Program-made: the position numbers and the translations under genes | Shown here: one piece after another, positions 8,161 through 17,825 of the stretch | Position numbering within the stretch: position 1 is the stretch's first letter | Layout of the letters: each line of letters begins with the position of its first letter | Notes under the pieces: model-generated | What the model was told of the DNA's origin: nothing | What the model saw: the letters and a program-made list of their open reading frames with translations, nothing else | The model's database searches: none | Source: Streptococcus cristatus ATCC 51100 | Lineage (GTDB): Bacteria > Bacillota > Bacilli > Lactobacillales > Streptococcaceae | Reading direction: 5' to 3' | DNA length: 64,000 nt | Assembly (NCBI RefSeq): GCF_000222765.1 | Contig: NZ_AFUE01000009.1 | Location: 1-64,000 of the forward strand

Positions 8161-9834
8161 ATGGTTTTATCAGATATTGAAATTGCGAATTCGGTTCAAA
8201 TGAAGCCCATCAAAGAGGTGGCAGAAAAGCTAGGAATTGCTGAAGACGCCTTGTCTCTTTATGGAAATTACAAGGCAAAAATCAGTGCCGGCCAGCTGGA
8301 AGCCCTCAAAGACAAACCAGACGGCAAACTGATTCTCGTGACAGCTATTTCTCCTACACCAGCAGGAGAAGGCAAGACCACGACTTCTGTCGGATTGGTC
8401 GATGCTTTGGCTACTATCGGTAAAAAAGCCGTTATCGCTCTGCGGGAACCTTCACTCGGACCTGTCTTTGGTATCAAGGGCGGAGCTGCTGGCGGTGGGC
8501 ATGCTCAGGTTGTGCCTATGGAAGACATCAACCTCCACTTCACTGGTGACTTTCATGCCATCGGTGTTGCAAACAACCTGCTGGCGGCCCTCATTGACAA
8601 CCACATCCACCATGGCAATGCCTTAGGCATTGACTCTCGCCGCATCACTTGGAAGCGGGCAGTTGATATGAATGACCGGCAGTTGCGCCACATTGTAGAT
8701 GGTTTACAAGGCAAGGTCAACGGTGTTCCACGTGAAGATGGGTTTGACATTACAGTTGCTTCTGAGGTTATGGCTATTCTCTGTCTGTCAGAAAATATCA
8801 CTGACCTCAAGAACCGTTTAGAAAAAATCATCATTGGCTACAGCTTTGAAGGTAAGCCAGTCACTGCCAAGGATTTAAAAGCCGGTGGTGCTATGACTGC
8901 TGTACTCAAAGACGCCATCCATCCAAACTTGGTTCAAACTCTGGAACACACGCCAGCCTTGATTCACGGTGGACCTTTTGCCAACATTGCTCATGGCTGT
9001 AACAGTGTCCTAGCTACCAAGCTGGCTCTCAAATATGCCGACTATGCAGTCACAGAAGCTGGTTTCGGTGCTGACCTGGGTGCTGAGAAATTCATTGATA
9101 TCAAATGTCGTACATCTGGTCTTCATCCATCGGCTGTAGTTCTGGTTGCTACCATCCGCGCTCTCAAGATGCATGGTGGTGTGGCTAAGAGCGATTTGGC
9201 TGAAGAAAATGTTCAAGCTGTTGTAGATGGTCTACCAAACTTGGAAAAACATCTGGAAAACATTCAAGATGTTTATGGCCTGCCAGCAGTCGTTGCTATC
9301 AATAAATTCCCGCTGGACACTGAAGCTGAATTGCAAGCTGTTTATGACGCCTGCCAAAAACGTGGCGTTGACGTAGTAATTTCCGACGTTTGGGCAAATG
9401 GCGGAGTCGGCGGTAAAGAGTTGGCTGAAAAAGTCGTTGAACTGGCCGAAGGAGACAATCACTTCCAATTTGTTTATAATGAAGAAGACTCCATTGAGAC
9501 CAAGCTCAACAAAATTGTTACTAAGGTCTATGGAGGCAAGGGCGTTCGCCTGACTCCTGCCGCTAAGCGCGAGCTCAAACAGCTGGAAGAGCTGGGCTTC
9601 TCCAACTATCCTATCTGTATGGCTAAGACTCAGTACTCTTTCTCAGACGATGCTAAAAAACTGGGCGCTCCTAAAGACTTTGTTGTGACGATCAGCCAGC
9701 TCAAAGTTTCTGCTGGTGCAGGCTTTATCGTTGCTCTGACTGGTGCAATCATGACCATGCCAGGGCTGCCTAAGGTGCCAGCCAGCGAAAAGATTGATAT
9801 TGACAAAGACGGCAATATCAGCGGTTTGTTCTAA
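8161..9834 (+). CDS. fhs: Formate--tetrahydrofolate ligase
   Basis: The protein has 557 residues. The enzyme interconverts formate, THF and ATP with 10-formyl-THF and ADP. The ATP-binding loop [14 protein letters not shown] is near residues 60-73, followed by [20 protein letters not shown]. The open frame extends to 8131, but AAGAGGT sits about 6 nt before the ATG at 8161, where the typical family N-terminus begins ([11 protein letters not shown]). Inside a histidine operon the reverse direction is attractive: 10-formyl-THF from the FtcD/FchA route would yield formate plus ATP. That direction is inference. Confidence 0.95.
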   Translation: MVLSDIEIANSVQMKPIKEVAEKLGIAEDALSLYGNYKAKISAGQLEALKDKPDGKLILVTAISPTPAGEGKTTTSVGLVDALATIGKKAVIALREPSLGPVFGIKGGAAGGGHAQVVPMEDINLHFTGDFHAIGVANNLLAALIDNHIHHGNALGIDSRRITWKRAVDMNDRQLRHIVDGLQGKVNGVPREDGFDITVASEVMAILCLSENITDLKNRLEKIIIGYSFEGKPVTAKDLKAGGAMTAVLKDAIHPNLVQTLEHTPALIHGGPFANIAHGCNSVLATKLALKYADYAVTEAGFGADLGAEKFIDIKCRTSGLHPSAVVLVATIRALKMHGGVAKSDLAEENVQAVVDGLPNLEKHLENIQDVYGLPAVVAINKFPLDTEAELQAVYDACQKRGVDVVISDVWANGGVGGKELAEKVVELAEGDNHFQFVYNEEDSIETKLNKIVTKVYGGKGVRLTPAAKRELKQLEELGFSNYPICMAKTQYSFSDDAKKLGAPKDFVVTISQLKVSAGAGFIVALTGAIMTMPGLPKVPASEKIDIDKDGNISGLF

Positions 9835-9846
9835 TAAATACCAAAA

Positions 9847-10446
9847 ATGACACATATAACCCTTCTAAAATCAAACGATTTTCAAGTTTCCGATTGGTCA
9901 GGGGGAAAGACAAAACAACTTTATCTTTCCCCGCCAACTGGCCACTATGGCAAGCGGAACTTTGACTATCGACTCTCAACAGCAACTGTGGAGTTAGCTG
10001 AAAGTCAGTTTTCTGACCTCAGCGGCTTTCACCGCATTCTCATGAGCCTGGACCACACACTTCATCTCCACAATGCCAGCCGGCAGGAGGAAACGGTTCT
10101 AGCTCCCTTTACCCCCTATTTTTTCGAAGGGAGTGATTCTATCACAAGTCGTGGGACTTGTACCGACTTTAACTTAATCTACAGCGACCATTATCAGGGA
10201 CAGATGCTTGCCATCTCAGATAGAGAAGAGCTTAGTCAAGATGAAGCAATTCAATTTATCTATGCCTTGAGTGATTTGATGGTGACAGGGACAGGCCTGC
10301 CATCGCTTAACCTAGAGACAGGGCAACTTCTGATAGTGGAAAAAGAGGCTCAGGAAACTGAGCTGCAAATAATGTTTTCGACTAACCAGCCAACGGGTGC
10401 TCCCCTTGCTATATGGGCTGGTTTGACCCATATCCCTACTAAGTAA
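9847..10446 (+). CDS. hutD: HutD/Ves family cupin protein
   Basis: The protein has 199 residues. It belongs to the HutD/Ves cupin family: WSGGKTKQLYLSP near the start, DYRLSTATVE, and LSGFHRILMSLDHTLHLHN are typical. HutD of Pseudomonas has been proposed to limit histidine operon induction, perhaps by binding formylglutamate or a related intermediate; biochemical function is not settled. It begins 12 nt after fhs. A long stem-loop starts at its stop codon. Position within the operon supports a hut role, regulatory or detoxifying. Confidence 0.8.
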   Translation: MTHITLLKSNDFQVSDWSGGKTKQLYLSPPTGHYGKRNFDYRLSTATVELAESQFSDLSGFHRILMSLDHTLHLHNASRQEETVLAPFTPYFFEGSDSITSRGTCTDFNLIYSDHYQGQMLAISDREELSQDEAIQFIYALSDLMVTGTGLPSLNLETGQLLIVEKEAQETELQIMFSTNQPTGAPLAIWAGLTHIPTK

Positions 10447-10483
10447 AGATACAAGGAGTCCTATTATCGTTCTATCTTTACTT
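10441..10483 (+). other. Intercistronic stem-loop between hutD and the permease
   Basis: AAGTAAAGATA (10441-10451) and TATCTTTACTT (10473-10483) form a perfect 11-bp stem around a 21-nt loop. The left arm includes the hutD stop codon. No T-tract follows. A processing or stability role is possible but not shown. Confidence 0.55.
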
Positions 10484-10520
10484 GGAAAGGATCCCACATC
10501 TCTAAAGGAGAAACATTATT

Positions 10521-11873
10521 ATGGATGCAACTAAACTCACTGCACAAGAACAAGAACAGGAAAAAGCGAAATTCAGCTTTTCTGGCGCTACTCTCTACGG
10601 TATCAATGCCGTTATCGGTTCAGGGATTTTCCTCCTACCGCAAAAGATTTATAAAGGACTTGGTCCTGCCTCTCTAGCTGTCATGCTTGGAACCGCCCTC
10701 CTCGTTATTCTCCTAGCAGTCTGCTTGGCAGAGACTGCTGGTTATTTTAATAAAAACGGCGGAGCCTTCCAATATTCCAAAGCAGCCTTTGGAGACTTTG
10801 TCGGATTTAATGTTGGCTTCCTAGGCTGGGCGGTTACCATCATCGCTTGGTCAGCAATGGCAGCAGGATTTGCGAGACTTTTTGTCATTACTTTTAAATC
10901 CTTTGCCCCCTATGAACTTTTACTCAGTGTGAGCCTGATTATCCTACTCAGTCTGATGAATATATCAGGTCTTAAGACCTCCAAAATGTTCACCTTGACC
11001 GCAACTGTAGCCAAGCTCATCCCAATTGTTGCTTTCAGTCTATGTGCAATTTTCTTCATCAAAGGAGGAATTGACAAAGGAAACTTCACTCCGTTTCTTC
11101 AGCTAGAACCTGGCGTGGATATCATGAAAGCCATCTCTAGTACAGCTATCTACATTTTCTACGGTTTCATCGGTTTTGAAACCATGTCTATCGTTGCTGG
11201 TGAAATGCGCAACCCAGAAAAGAATGTGCCTCGAGCAATTTTGGGTTCTATCAGTATTGTATCTGTTCTCTATATGCTAATTATCGCAGGAACTATCGCC
11301 ATGTTAGGCAGCCGTATCCTGCAAACAGATGCCTCTGTACAAGACGCCTTTGTCGAAATGATTGGCCCTGCTGGAGCATGGATTGTTTCCATCGGAGCGC
11401 TGATCTCTATTGCTGGACTTAACATTGGGGAATCTATCATGGTCCCACGTTATGGTGCAGCCATAGCAGATGAAGGCTTGTTACCTAAAAAAATCGCTGA
11501 AACCAATGCTAAAAACGCTCCTGTAATTGCCATTATTATCTCCGGACTTTTGGCCATCGCCCTGCTCTTTACAGGAACATTTGAAGTATTAGCGGCTCTC
11601 AGCGTAGTCTTCCGCTTCTTCCAATACATCCCAACTGCTCTAGCCGTATTGGTATTGAGAAAGAAATATCCAGATAAGAAAGTGGTCTTCCGCGTTCCAT
11701 TTGGTCCTGTCATCCCAATTTTAGCGGTTCTAGTCAGCCTCATCATGATTTGGGGTGAAAATCCAATGAACTATGTCTATGGTCTCATCGGTGTCCTTGT
11801 CGCCAGTGCAGTCTACTATATCTACATAGTACTGATTTGTAAAAATAAAGTTCTTGAACAAAAAGGAGAATGA
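10521..11873 (+). CDS. APC-family amino acid permease, probable histidine transporter
   Basis: The protein has 450 residues and about twelve hydrophobic helices. The first helix carries GINAVIGSGIFLLP, the amino acid-polyamine-organocation signature with the unwound GSG substrate segment. Later FYGFIGFETM and the AEMRNPEKNVPRAI-like loop fit the family. It lies between hutD and hutH in the operon, so histidine (or a histidine-containing or urocanate-like compound) is the likely cargo, inferred from position. AAAGGAG precedes the ATG. Its stop overlaps the region of the hutH ribosome site. The C-terminus is a short basic tail. Confidence 0.85.
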   Translation: MDATKLTAQEQEQEKAKFSFSGATLYGINAVIGSGIFLLPQKIYKGLGPASLAVMLGTALLVILLAVCLAETAGYFNKNGGAFQYSKAAFGDFVGFNVGFLGWAVTIIAWSAMAAGFARLFVITFKSFAPYELLLSVSLIILLSLMNISGLKTSKMFTLTATVAKLIPIVAFSLCAIFFIKGGIDKGNFTPFLQLEPGVDIMKAISSTAIYIFYGFIGFETMSIVAGEMRNPEKNVPRAILGSISIVSVLYMLIIAGTIAMLGSRILQTDASVQDAFVEMIGPAGAWIVSIGALISIAGLNIGESIMVPRYGAAIADEGLLPKKIAETNAKNAPVIAIIISGLLAIALLFTGTFEVLAALSVVFRFFQYIPTALAVLVLRKKYPDKKVVFRVPFGPVIPILAVLVSLIMIWGENPMNYVYGLIGVLVASAVYYIYIVLICKNKVLEQKGE

Positions 11874-11878
11874 ATCTT

Positions 11879-13420
11879 ATGACACATGTAATCAATTTGG
11901 ATGGCGAACACCTTACTTTAGAAGATGTCATTGCTGTAGCTCGTCATGGAGCTATCTGCGAAATCAACCAAGAAGCTAAGAAAGCTGTAGAAGCTTCCCG
12001 TAAAATCGTAGATGACATCGTCCGCGAAAAGCGGGTAGTCTACGGTGTTACGACTGGATTTGGCTCCCTCTGCAATGTCAGCATCTCGCCAGAAGATACG
12101 ACTCAACTGCAGGAAAACTTGATTCGCACCCATGCTTCAGGATTTGGCGATCCTCTTCCCGAAGATGCAGTTCGTGCTATCATGTTAATTCGGATTAATT
12201 CTCTGGTCAAGGGCTATTCTGGTATCCGGCTCTCTACTGTCGAAAAACTTCTGGAATTGCTCAATAAAGGCGTCGTGCCATTTATTCCAGAAAAAGGCTC
12301 TCTCGGTGCCTCTGGTGACTTAGCACCCCTAGCTCATATGGTTCTGCCTATGCTAGGACTGGGCCACGCATACTATCAAGGTCAACTGCTCTCTGGGCAA
12401 GAAGCTTTGGACAAGGCTGGTATCGAGAAAATTGCTCTAGCAGCCAAGGAAGGGCTGGCGCTGATTAACGGAACGACTGTCCTGACAGGTATCGGAGCTC
12501 TGGCTACCTACGATGCCATAAAATTGCTCAAATTATCAGATGTCGCTGGGGCTCTTTCCATGGAAGTCCACAATGGTATTACCAGTCCTTTCGAAGAAGA
12601 CTTACATACTATCCGTCCTCAAAGCGGACAGCTGGCTACAGCACGCAATATCCGCAACCTTCTGGAAGGCAGTGGAAATACGACCGTAGCCACTCAACAG
12701 CGGGTTCAAGACCCTTATACCCTGCGTTGTATTCCGCAGATTCATGGTGCCAGCAAGGACTCTATCGCTTATGTTAAGACCAAGGTTGAGATTGAGATCA
12801 ACTCTGTTACAGACAACCCTATCATCACCAAGGAAGGCCATGTCATCTCAGGCGGTAACTTCCACGGAGAACCAATGGCTCAGCCATTCGACTTCCTCGG
12901 AATTGCCATTTCTGAAATCGGCAATGTATCCGAGCGGCGTGTAGAACGTCTGGTCAACAGCCAACTGAGCAAGCTCCCATCCTTCTTGGTCAAACACCCA
13001 GGACTCAACTCTGGCTTTATGATTACCCAGTATGCTTGTGCTTCGCTTGCTTCTGAAAACAAAGTTCTGTCTCATCCAGCCAGCGTAGACTCTATCCCAT
13101 CTTGTGAAAACCAAGAAGACTTTGTCAGCATGGGAACTACTGCAGCACGCAAGGCAGCTGAAATTCTCAAGAATTCTCGCCGCATCGTAGCAACAGAAAT
13201 CATGGCAGCCTGCCAAGCTCTGGATCTGAAACCAGAAAACCATGAACTGGGCAAAGGGACCAAGCCAGCCTATGACCTCTTCCGTCAGCATGTCCGCTTT
13301 ATCGAGTTTGATAAGGACATCGAAATCTACGAAGAGCTCAACAAGGCTTCTGAGCTGATTGAGAGCGATGAATTCCTAGCAGCCGTTGAAAAGGCTGTGG
13401 ACTTGAGCATTCAGTTCTAA
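11879..13420 (+). CDS. hutH: Histidine ammonia-lyase
   Basis: The protein has 513 residues. It removes ammonia from L-histidine to give urocanate, the first step of the pathway. The MIO cofactor forms from Ala-Ser-Gly at about residues 144-146 in GSLGASGDLAPLAHM. YGVTTGFG near 55 and the late SIPSCENQEDFVSMG also match the family. An upstream in-frame ATG at 11870 overlaps the permease stop, but GGAG at 11865-11868 is too close to it. The same site is 10 nt from the ATG at 11879, which gives the usual N-terminus MTHVINLDG. It is last gene before a good terminator. Confidence 0.96.
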   Translation: MTHVINLDGEHLTLEDVIAVARHGAICEINQEAKKAVEASRKIVDDIVREKRVVYGVTTGFGSLCNVSISPEDTTQLQENLIRTHASGFGDPLPEDAVRAIMLIRINSLVKGYSGIRLSTVEKLLELLNKGVVPFIPEKGSLGASGDLAPLAHMVLPMLGLGHAYYQGQLLSGQEALDKAGIEKIALAAKEGLALINGTTVLTGIGALATYDAIKLLKLSDVAGALSMEVHNGITSPFEEDLHTIRPQSGQLATARNIRNLLEGSGNTTVATQQRVQDPYTLRCIPQIHGASKDSIAYVKTKVEIEINSVTDNPIITKEGHVISGGNFHGEPMAQPFDFLGIAISEIGNVSERRVERLVNSQLSKLPSFLVKHPGLNSGFMITQYACASLASENKVLSHPASVDSIPSCENQEDFVSMGTTAARKAAEILKNSRRIVATEIMAACQALDLKPENHELGKGTKPAYDLFRQHVRFIEFDKDIEIYEELNKASELIESDEFLAAVEKAVDLSIQF

Positions 13421-13448
13421 TTCTGATGACTCTATAAAAAGTTAACCT

Positions 13449-13482
13449 AAGAAGCCCGCTCTCGTGCAGCTGGGCTTCTTTT
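13449..13482 (+). terminator. Terminator after hutH
   Basis: AAGAAGCCC and GGGCTTCTT pair across a 14-nt loop and are followed by a short T-run. It separates hutH from the independently promoted hutG. Confidence 0.75.
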
Positions 13483-13496
13483 CCCGTCAAAAGCCA

Positions 13497-13525
13497 TTGA
13501 CAGGCTTGGTGGAAACTCTTATAAT
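13497..13525 (+). promoter_or_regulatory. Near-perfect sigma-70 type promoter of hutG
   Basis: TTGACA (13497-13502), a spacer of exactly 17 nt, and TATAAT (13520-13525). The predicted transcript start is near 13532. It shows that hutG can be transcribed apart from the rest of the hut operon. Confidence 0.85.
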
Positions 13526-13561
13526 AAAGTCGCAAGTATCGTTATGGAAAAGGACAAAATC

Positions 13562-14551
13562 ATGTTAGAAGATTACTATCAGCTAGACAACCGTTACTAT
13601 CAGCGAGGTCCAGAGGACAATCTATATACTGCTAAGTGGGGCATGGTCATTGAGTTTCTGGACTTAAATGATCCTAGCCTAACCCCTTTTGAAGGGGTAA
13701 ACTTTGCCTTGATTGGCTTCAAGAGCGACAAGGGTGTCTATATCAATAACGGCCGAGTGGGCGCAGTTGAAGGTCCTCAAGCCATTCGAACTCAGCTGGC
13801 CAAGCTTCCTTGGCATCTAGGTAGAAACGTTCGCGTCTTTGACGTTGGCGATATCGACGGGCCTAACCGCTCTCTGGAACAACTGCAGCAAAGCTTGGCA
13901 CGAGTAGTCAAACGCCTGCGAGAGCTTAATCTCCGTCCCATCGTTCTAGGCGGCGGCCACGAAACAGCCTACGGCAACTATCTGGGGCTCAAGTCGTCAC
14001 TAAATCCTGACCAAAACTTAGCTGTGATCAATATGGATGCCCATTTTGACCTACGCCCCTACGATCAGACGGGTCCCAACTCCGGTACCGGTTTTCGTCA
14101 AATGTTTGATGATACCTTAGCTCAGAAACAGATCTTTAACTATCTCATCCTAGGGATTCAGGAGCATAATAACAACCTCTTTCTCTTTGACTTTGTAGCC
14201 AAATCTAAGGCTATCCAGTTCCTGACTGGAATGGATATCTACCAAATGGGTTACAAGGAAGTCTGCAAGGTAGTTGATGCTTTTCTAGCCGATAAAGAGC
14301 AGGTTTATTTAACCATTGATATTGACTGCTTTGCAGCTGGCGCCGCTCCTGGTGTCAGTGCCATCCAGTCGCTCGGTGTGGATCCCAATCTGGCTGTGCT
14401 GGTCTTCCAGCACATCGCTGCGTCAGGCAAACTGATTGGCTTTGACATCGTCGAAGTCTCTCCCCCTCACGATATAGACAACCATACGGCTAATCTAGCG
14501 GCCAGTTTTGTCTTTTACCTAACCCAAGTCTGGGCACAAGTACATGACTGA
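13562..14551 (+). CDS. hutG: Formimidoylglutamase (arginase/ureohydrolase family)
   Basis: The protein has 329 residues. It hydrolyses N-formiminoglutamate to glutamate and formamide. Dinuclear manganese motifs of the ureohydrolase fold are visible: [20 protein letters not shown] and [15 protein letters not shown]. An ATG at 13544 would leave a leader of only about a dozen bases and no ribosome site; the ATG at 13562 has AAAGGA at good distance, so I use it. A perfect promoter and upstream terminator make it a separate unit. It competes with FtcD for the same substrate. Confidence 0.92.
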   Translation: MLEDYYQLDNRYYQRGPEDNLYTAKWGMVIEFLDLNDPSLTPFEGVNFALIGFKSDKGVYINNGRVGAVEGPQAIRTQLAKLPWHLGRNVRVFDVGDIDGPNRSLEQLQQSLARVVKRLRELNLRPIVLGGGHETAYGNYLGLKSSLNPDQNLAVINMDAHFDLRPYDQTGPNSGTGFRQMFDDTLAQKQIFNYLILGIQEHNNNLFLFDFVAKSKAIQFLTGMDIYQMGYKEVCKVVDAFLADKEQVYLTIDIDCFAAGAAPGVSAIQSLGVDPNLAVLVFQHIAASGKLIGFDIVEVSPPHDIDNHTANLAASFVFYLTQVWAQVHD

Positions 14552-14581
14552 TGGGCATTTAAAAACTTCATTACAAACATC

Positions 14582-14614
14582 AAAAGAGGGTGAACATAGA
14601 TTTCACCCTCTTTT
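14582..14614. terminator. Bidirectional terminator after hutG
   Basis: AAAAGAGGGTGAA and TTCACCCTCTTTT form a perfect 13-bp stem. It lies between convergent hutG and the large regulator gene. Confidence 0.9.
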
Positions 14615-14629
14615 ATTTGTGTTCAATTC

Positions 14630-17600
14630 TTAAGACAAGGTTCGACGTAAGTTTTCTAATTCCTTTAGTTGATGACGATCCCGGTAGGGATTGAGCTGAC
14701 TCTTGGCTGTTTCATAATAAGTTTCAAAGTCCTGAGCTAGTAAATTTTCAAAACCAGCTTCTTGCAAGCTACCAGCCAGCTGGCGATACTTGATCACAGC
14801 CATCAGATAGTAGATCAAGCCCTTGTCCCGCGGATTGCCATAGCGACTAATGAGACTATCCTTTTTCCGCAGCAGATCAAGCACCGGCTGGTAATCTCCC
14901 TTCTCGCAGCCAATCAAGGCCAAATACACTTCCAACTGGGTCTCTTTCCAAGGGAAGCTAAGGGACTTCAGGGCTGCTTTCGCTTTCAGCAAGATTCGCT
15001 CCGCCTTTTCATAATCTTTTAGCTGATAATAAGTCAGCCCCAAGCCTATGTAGAAAGCAAAAATCGAAGGCTCTGCTGTTTTATTTTCCGTCAGCTCAAT
15101 TGCCTCTTTCTGATGAGCCAGCGCTGTCGTGAAATTCCCACGAATCTGCTCAATCTCTGCCAGATAATCTAGAGCCGCCGCAATCTGAATCGAATACTTT
15201 GAGCGCAACGAAGCCGTCAAACTAAAGCAATCGATAGACTGGTAGAGATGACGGAGCGACTGCTCCTCATCTCCAATCATGAGATGATACAGTCCCTTGA
15301 GTCGAAGATTCATTGCAATAGCTTCGTGATTATTGGCCTGAACTGAAGCATCCAGGGCCAACTCCGTATAGTAGCGCATCTCAGGAATATTCTCCGTCTG
15401 GATGCAGTAGTAGATCATCTGCCGATAGCCTTCTAGGAGAAACTCCATCTGCTGCAGCTCTTTAGCAGAAGCAATCACCTGCTGGATGTTGTCCATTCCC
15501 TGCTGGTAATTCCCCGTCCGGATAGCATAGCGCCCTTCCAGATAGAGAAAGCGGAGAACCAATAGTTGAAAATCTTTGTGATTCTGGTGTTTTCTCTCTA
15601 ATCCTTCTATTTCCCGACGGATACGATCAAATTGGTCCAAAACCGCTGATTGATTGCTATCATCCGTCTTTTCGATAAAGCCAAACTCCCGCGAATAAAT
15701 CGGAAAGAGCTCATGATGAAACTGCAAAGTAGCCTCGAGATAATGCAACTCATACTCCAAAGACTTAATCGGCTGTTTGGACAGCTTGTAGTGATAGGCG
15801 ATTTCATTGAGCAGCTGAGCATGATAGAGAGAGGCTCCTAGCTGGTCTTCCATGCCTTGGGCAATCTGGTGATGTAGCATCCGCTTCTTGGCAAGCGGCA
15901 AGCGCTCATAAGCATAAATCCGCAAAAGCTCCTGGCTGAATCGTAAAACCAATTCCTCCTGTTCCTCTTCTATTAAAAGCTGTTTTTGCCCAAATCCTTC
16001 CGCAATTTCGACCACTTCTTCCACAGATAGGCCTAGCAACTTAGCTAAGAGCGCTACCGAAGCAGGGGAACTAAAGCAAGCCAGATAGTCAACCAATTCC
16101 TCCTCCTGGCTGCTCAAATAGCCTAATTTCAGAGATAGTTTTGCTTTAATAACTGAGGTTAATGGCTGGAATTTTTCACCTCGCAAAAGCTGCTCCGCAT
16201 ACTCCGACAGAAAGAAAGGAATGCCCTGACTGACCCGATAAATAGCCTCAAGCCGTTCTTCAGATATGACTAACTGTCCAGTCTGGGCCTGTAAATAAGC
16301 CACACTAGACTTAAAATCCAGTGGCTGCAGCTCAATGCAGTCTAGCTGACTACGAAGCAACAAGTGATTGAAAAAACGTCCAAGATAAGGTGGTGTACTC
16401 AGATGCTTGGTCAATACAAAGGCTACTGGATAATCCCTCAAATGGTTCATAACCTGCTCTAAAACAGCCACACTTGCCTCATCCATCCAGTGACAATCCT
16501 CAACCAAGATCACCAAAGCCTTTTTCTTGGAAATCTTTTGCAAAATATCCAGCACAAACCGAGCCAGACGATCTGTATTCAGCTCAAGATCCGAAGCTTC
16601 ACCTGCCATCATCGGAAAATAACTATCCAAAATATCCTGCCACTGGCTAGTCGAAAGGATCTGATGTTGAATGACTAAGTCTCCCAAGCCATCTAGCAGA
16701 CTGCGCCAAGGCTGCAATCCAACCGTCATTTCTTCCTTGAAGCACTCTGCCATAACAATTTGAAAATACTTAGTCTGATTAGCCAGTACTTGTCGGGTTA
16801 CTGTCCGTTTACCGATACCAGTACCACCGACTAAGAGCAGTGCACGAGGTTCTTGCCTCTCTATGATCTTAGAAAAATAAGATTCCAAACGCTTGATTTC
16901 ACCCACTCGGCCAAAAAAGTGGTCTGTATTACGTAAAAATTGCTTGATTTTACGCTCACTGCGATCCTTAGCCATCACTTCATGGTACAGCTGTTGGATT
17001 ACTTCATTGGGACTAATCCCCAATTCCTTGTCCAAGAGATTGACCAATTTATAATAAGTCTCAATCACCTTACCAGGTCGATCATTCTCCTGATAAAGCT
17101 TCATAAGCAGATGATAATTCTTTTCATCAAACTCATCGATGCTGATCATACGGCGCAGATTCCGCTCTGATTCCTCCAAATTTGACGGATCTTTTTCCAA
17201 CTTTTGATAGCAAGCCTGGGTATAGATCTGCTCATATCGCGTCCGCATCTTGGACACCCAATAGTCAAAGGCTTCACTGTCCTTGAGATAGAAGCCCTGC
17301 AGAAAATCACCCTGATAGAGCGACAGATGCTCCGCAGGCTTGTCCGTGAAAATTTCTACATCACTTTCAATCGCGCACTCGGGATTAAGCGATAGCACAG
17401 TACGGTTGGGAGCGACAATCCATTCTCCACCCAATAGCTTGTTAGCCTGATAAATGGTATTCCGCAGATTCTTTTTGGCAGTCTGATTATCCTTGTTTTC
17501 CCAGAGGATTCCTGCAATCTCCTCCCGATTGACTGCTCCATTGATATGGAGATAATAGAGCAGAGCATTGATTTTGGCAAAAGGAAAAAAGACCTCCTCT

Positions 17601-17659
17601 TGATTGAGAAAGACACTCGGACTTCCCAACAATTTCAACTTCAAACGATCTTCGGTCAT
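14630..17659 (-). CDS. Large transcriptional regulator: winged helix, BTAD-type domain, AAA/NTPase, TPR
   Basis: The protein has 1009 residues. The first about 95 residues resemble the OmpR/SARP-type DNA-binding domain (LKLLGSPSVFLNQEEV, then REEIAGILWE). Residues about 95-240 look like a bacterial transcriptional activation domain made of helical repeats. A Walker A, GGTGIGKRT, lies near 275-283 and a Walker B-like LVILVEDCHWMDEA near 390. The C-terminal half is TPR-like helices. GGAGG 7 nt before the ATG at 17659 fixes the start. Proteins of this build are usually ligand-responsive activators. Standing beside the hut locus, it is a candidate hut regulator, but it also adjoins metF. Target and ligand are unknown. 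Confidence 0.75.
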   Translation of the reverse strand: MTEDRLKLKLLGSPSVFLNQEEVFFPFAKINALLYYLHINGAVNREEIAGILWENKDNQTAKKNLRNTIYQANKLLGGEWIVAPNRTVLSLNPECAIESDVEIFTDKPAEHLSLYQGDFLQGFYLKDSEAFDYWVSKMRTRYEQIYTQACYQKLEKDPSNLEESERNLRRMISIDEFDEKNYHLLMKLYQENDRPGKVIETYYKLVNLLDKELGISPNEVIQQLYHEVMAKDRSERKIKQFLRNTDHFFGRVGEIKRLESYFSKIIERQEPRALLLVGGTGIGKRTVTRQVLANQTKYFQIVMAECFKEEMTVGLQPWRSLLDGLGDLVIQHQILSTSQWQDILDSYFPMMAGEASDLELNTDRLARFVLDILQKISKKKALVILVEDCHWMDEASVAVLEQVMNHLRDYPVAFVLTKHLSTPPYLGRFFNHLLLRSQLDCIELQPLDFKSSVAYLQAQTGQLVISEERLEAIYRVSQGIPFFLSEYAEQLLRGEKFQPLTSVIKAKLSLKLGYLSSQEEELVDYLACFSSPASVALLAKLLGLSVEEVVEIAEGFGQKQLLIEEEQEELVLRFSQELLRIYAYERLPLAKKRMLHHQIAQGMEDQLGASLYHAQLLNEIAYHYKLSKQPIKSLEYELHYLEATLQFHHELFPIYSREFGFIEKTDDSNQSAVLDQFDRIRREIEGLERKHQNHKDFQLLVLRFLYLEGRYAIRTGNYQQGMDNIQQVIASAKELQQMEFLLEGYRQMIYYCIQTENIPEMRYYTELALDASVQANNHEAIAMNLRLKGLYHLMIGDEEQSLRHLYQSIDCFSLTASLRSKYSIQIAAALDYLAEIEQIRGNFTTALAHQKEAIELTENKTAEPSIFAFYIGLGLTYYQLKDYEKAERILLKAKAALKSLSFPWKETQLEVYLALIGCEKGDYQPVLDLLRKKDSLISRYGNPRDKGLIYYLMAVIKYRQLAGSLQEAGFENLLAQDFETYYETAKSQLNPYRDRHQLKELENLRRTLS

Positions 17660-17771
17660 GTAAACGCCTCCAGGAAAGCTTATAGAACTAATATAAACAA
17701 AATAAGACATTTTAGCAAGCAAGAAAAGAACGACTCTATCATTTATCAGCTTCTAAATGATCAAAACCTAT

Positions 17772-17814
17772 AAACAAAAACCACTAAACAGCAAATGAAT
17801 CTGATTAGTGGTTT
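17772..17814 (-). terminator. Terminator after metF
   Basis: AAACCACTAA (17778-17787) and TTAGTGGTTT (17805-17814) pair. On the minus strand the stem is followed by TTGTTTATAGG-like T-rich sequence, ending metEF transcription. Confidence 0.8.
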
Positions 17815-17825
17815 CTTCATTCATC

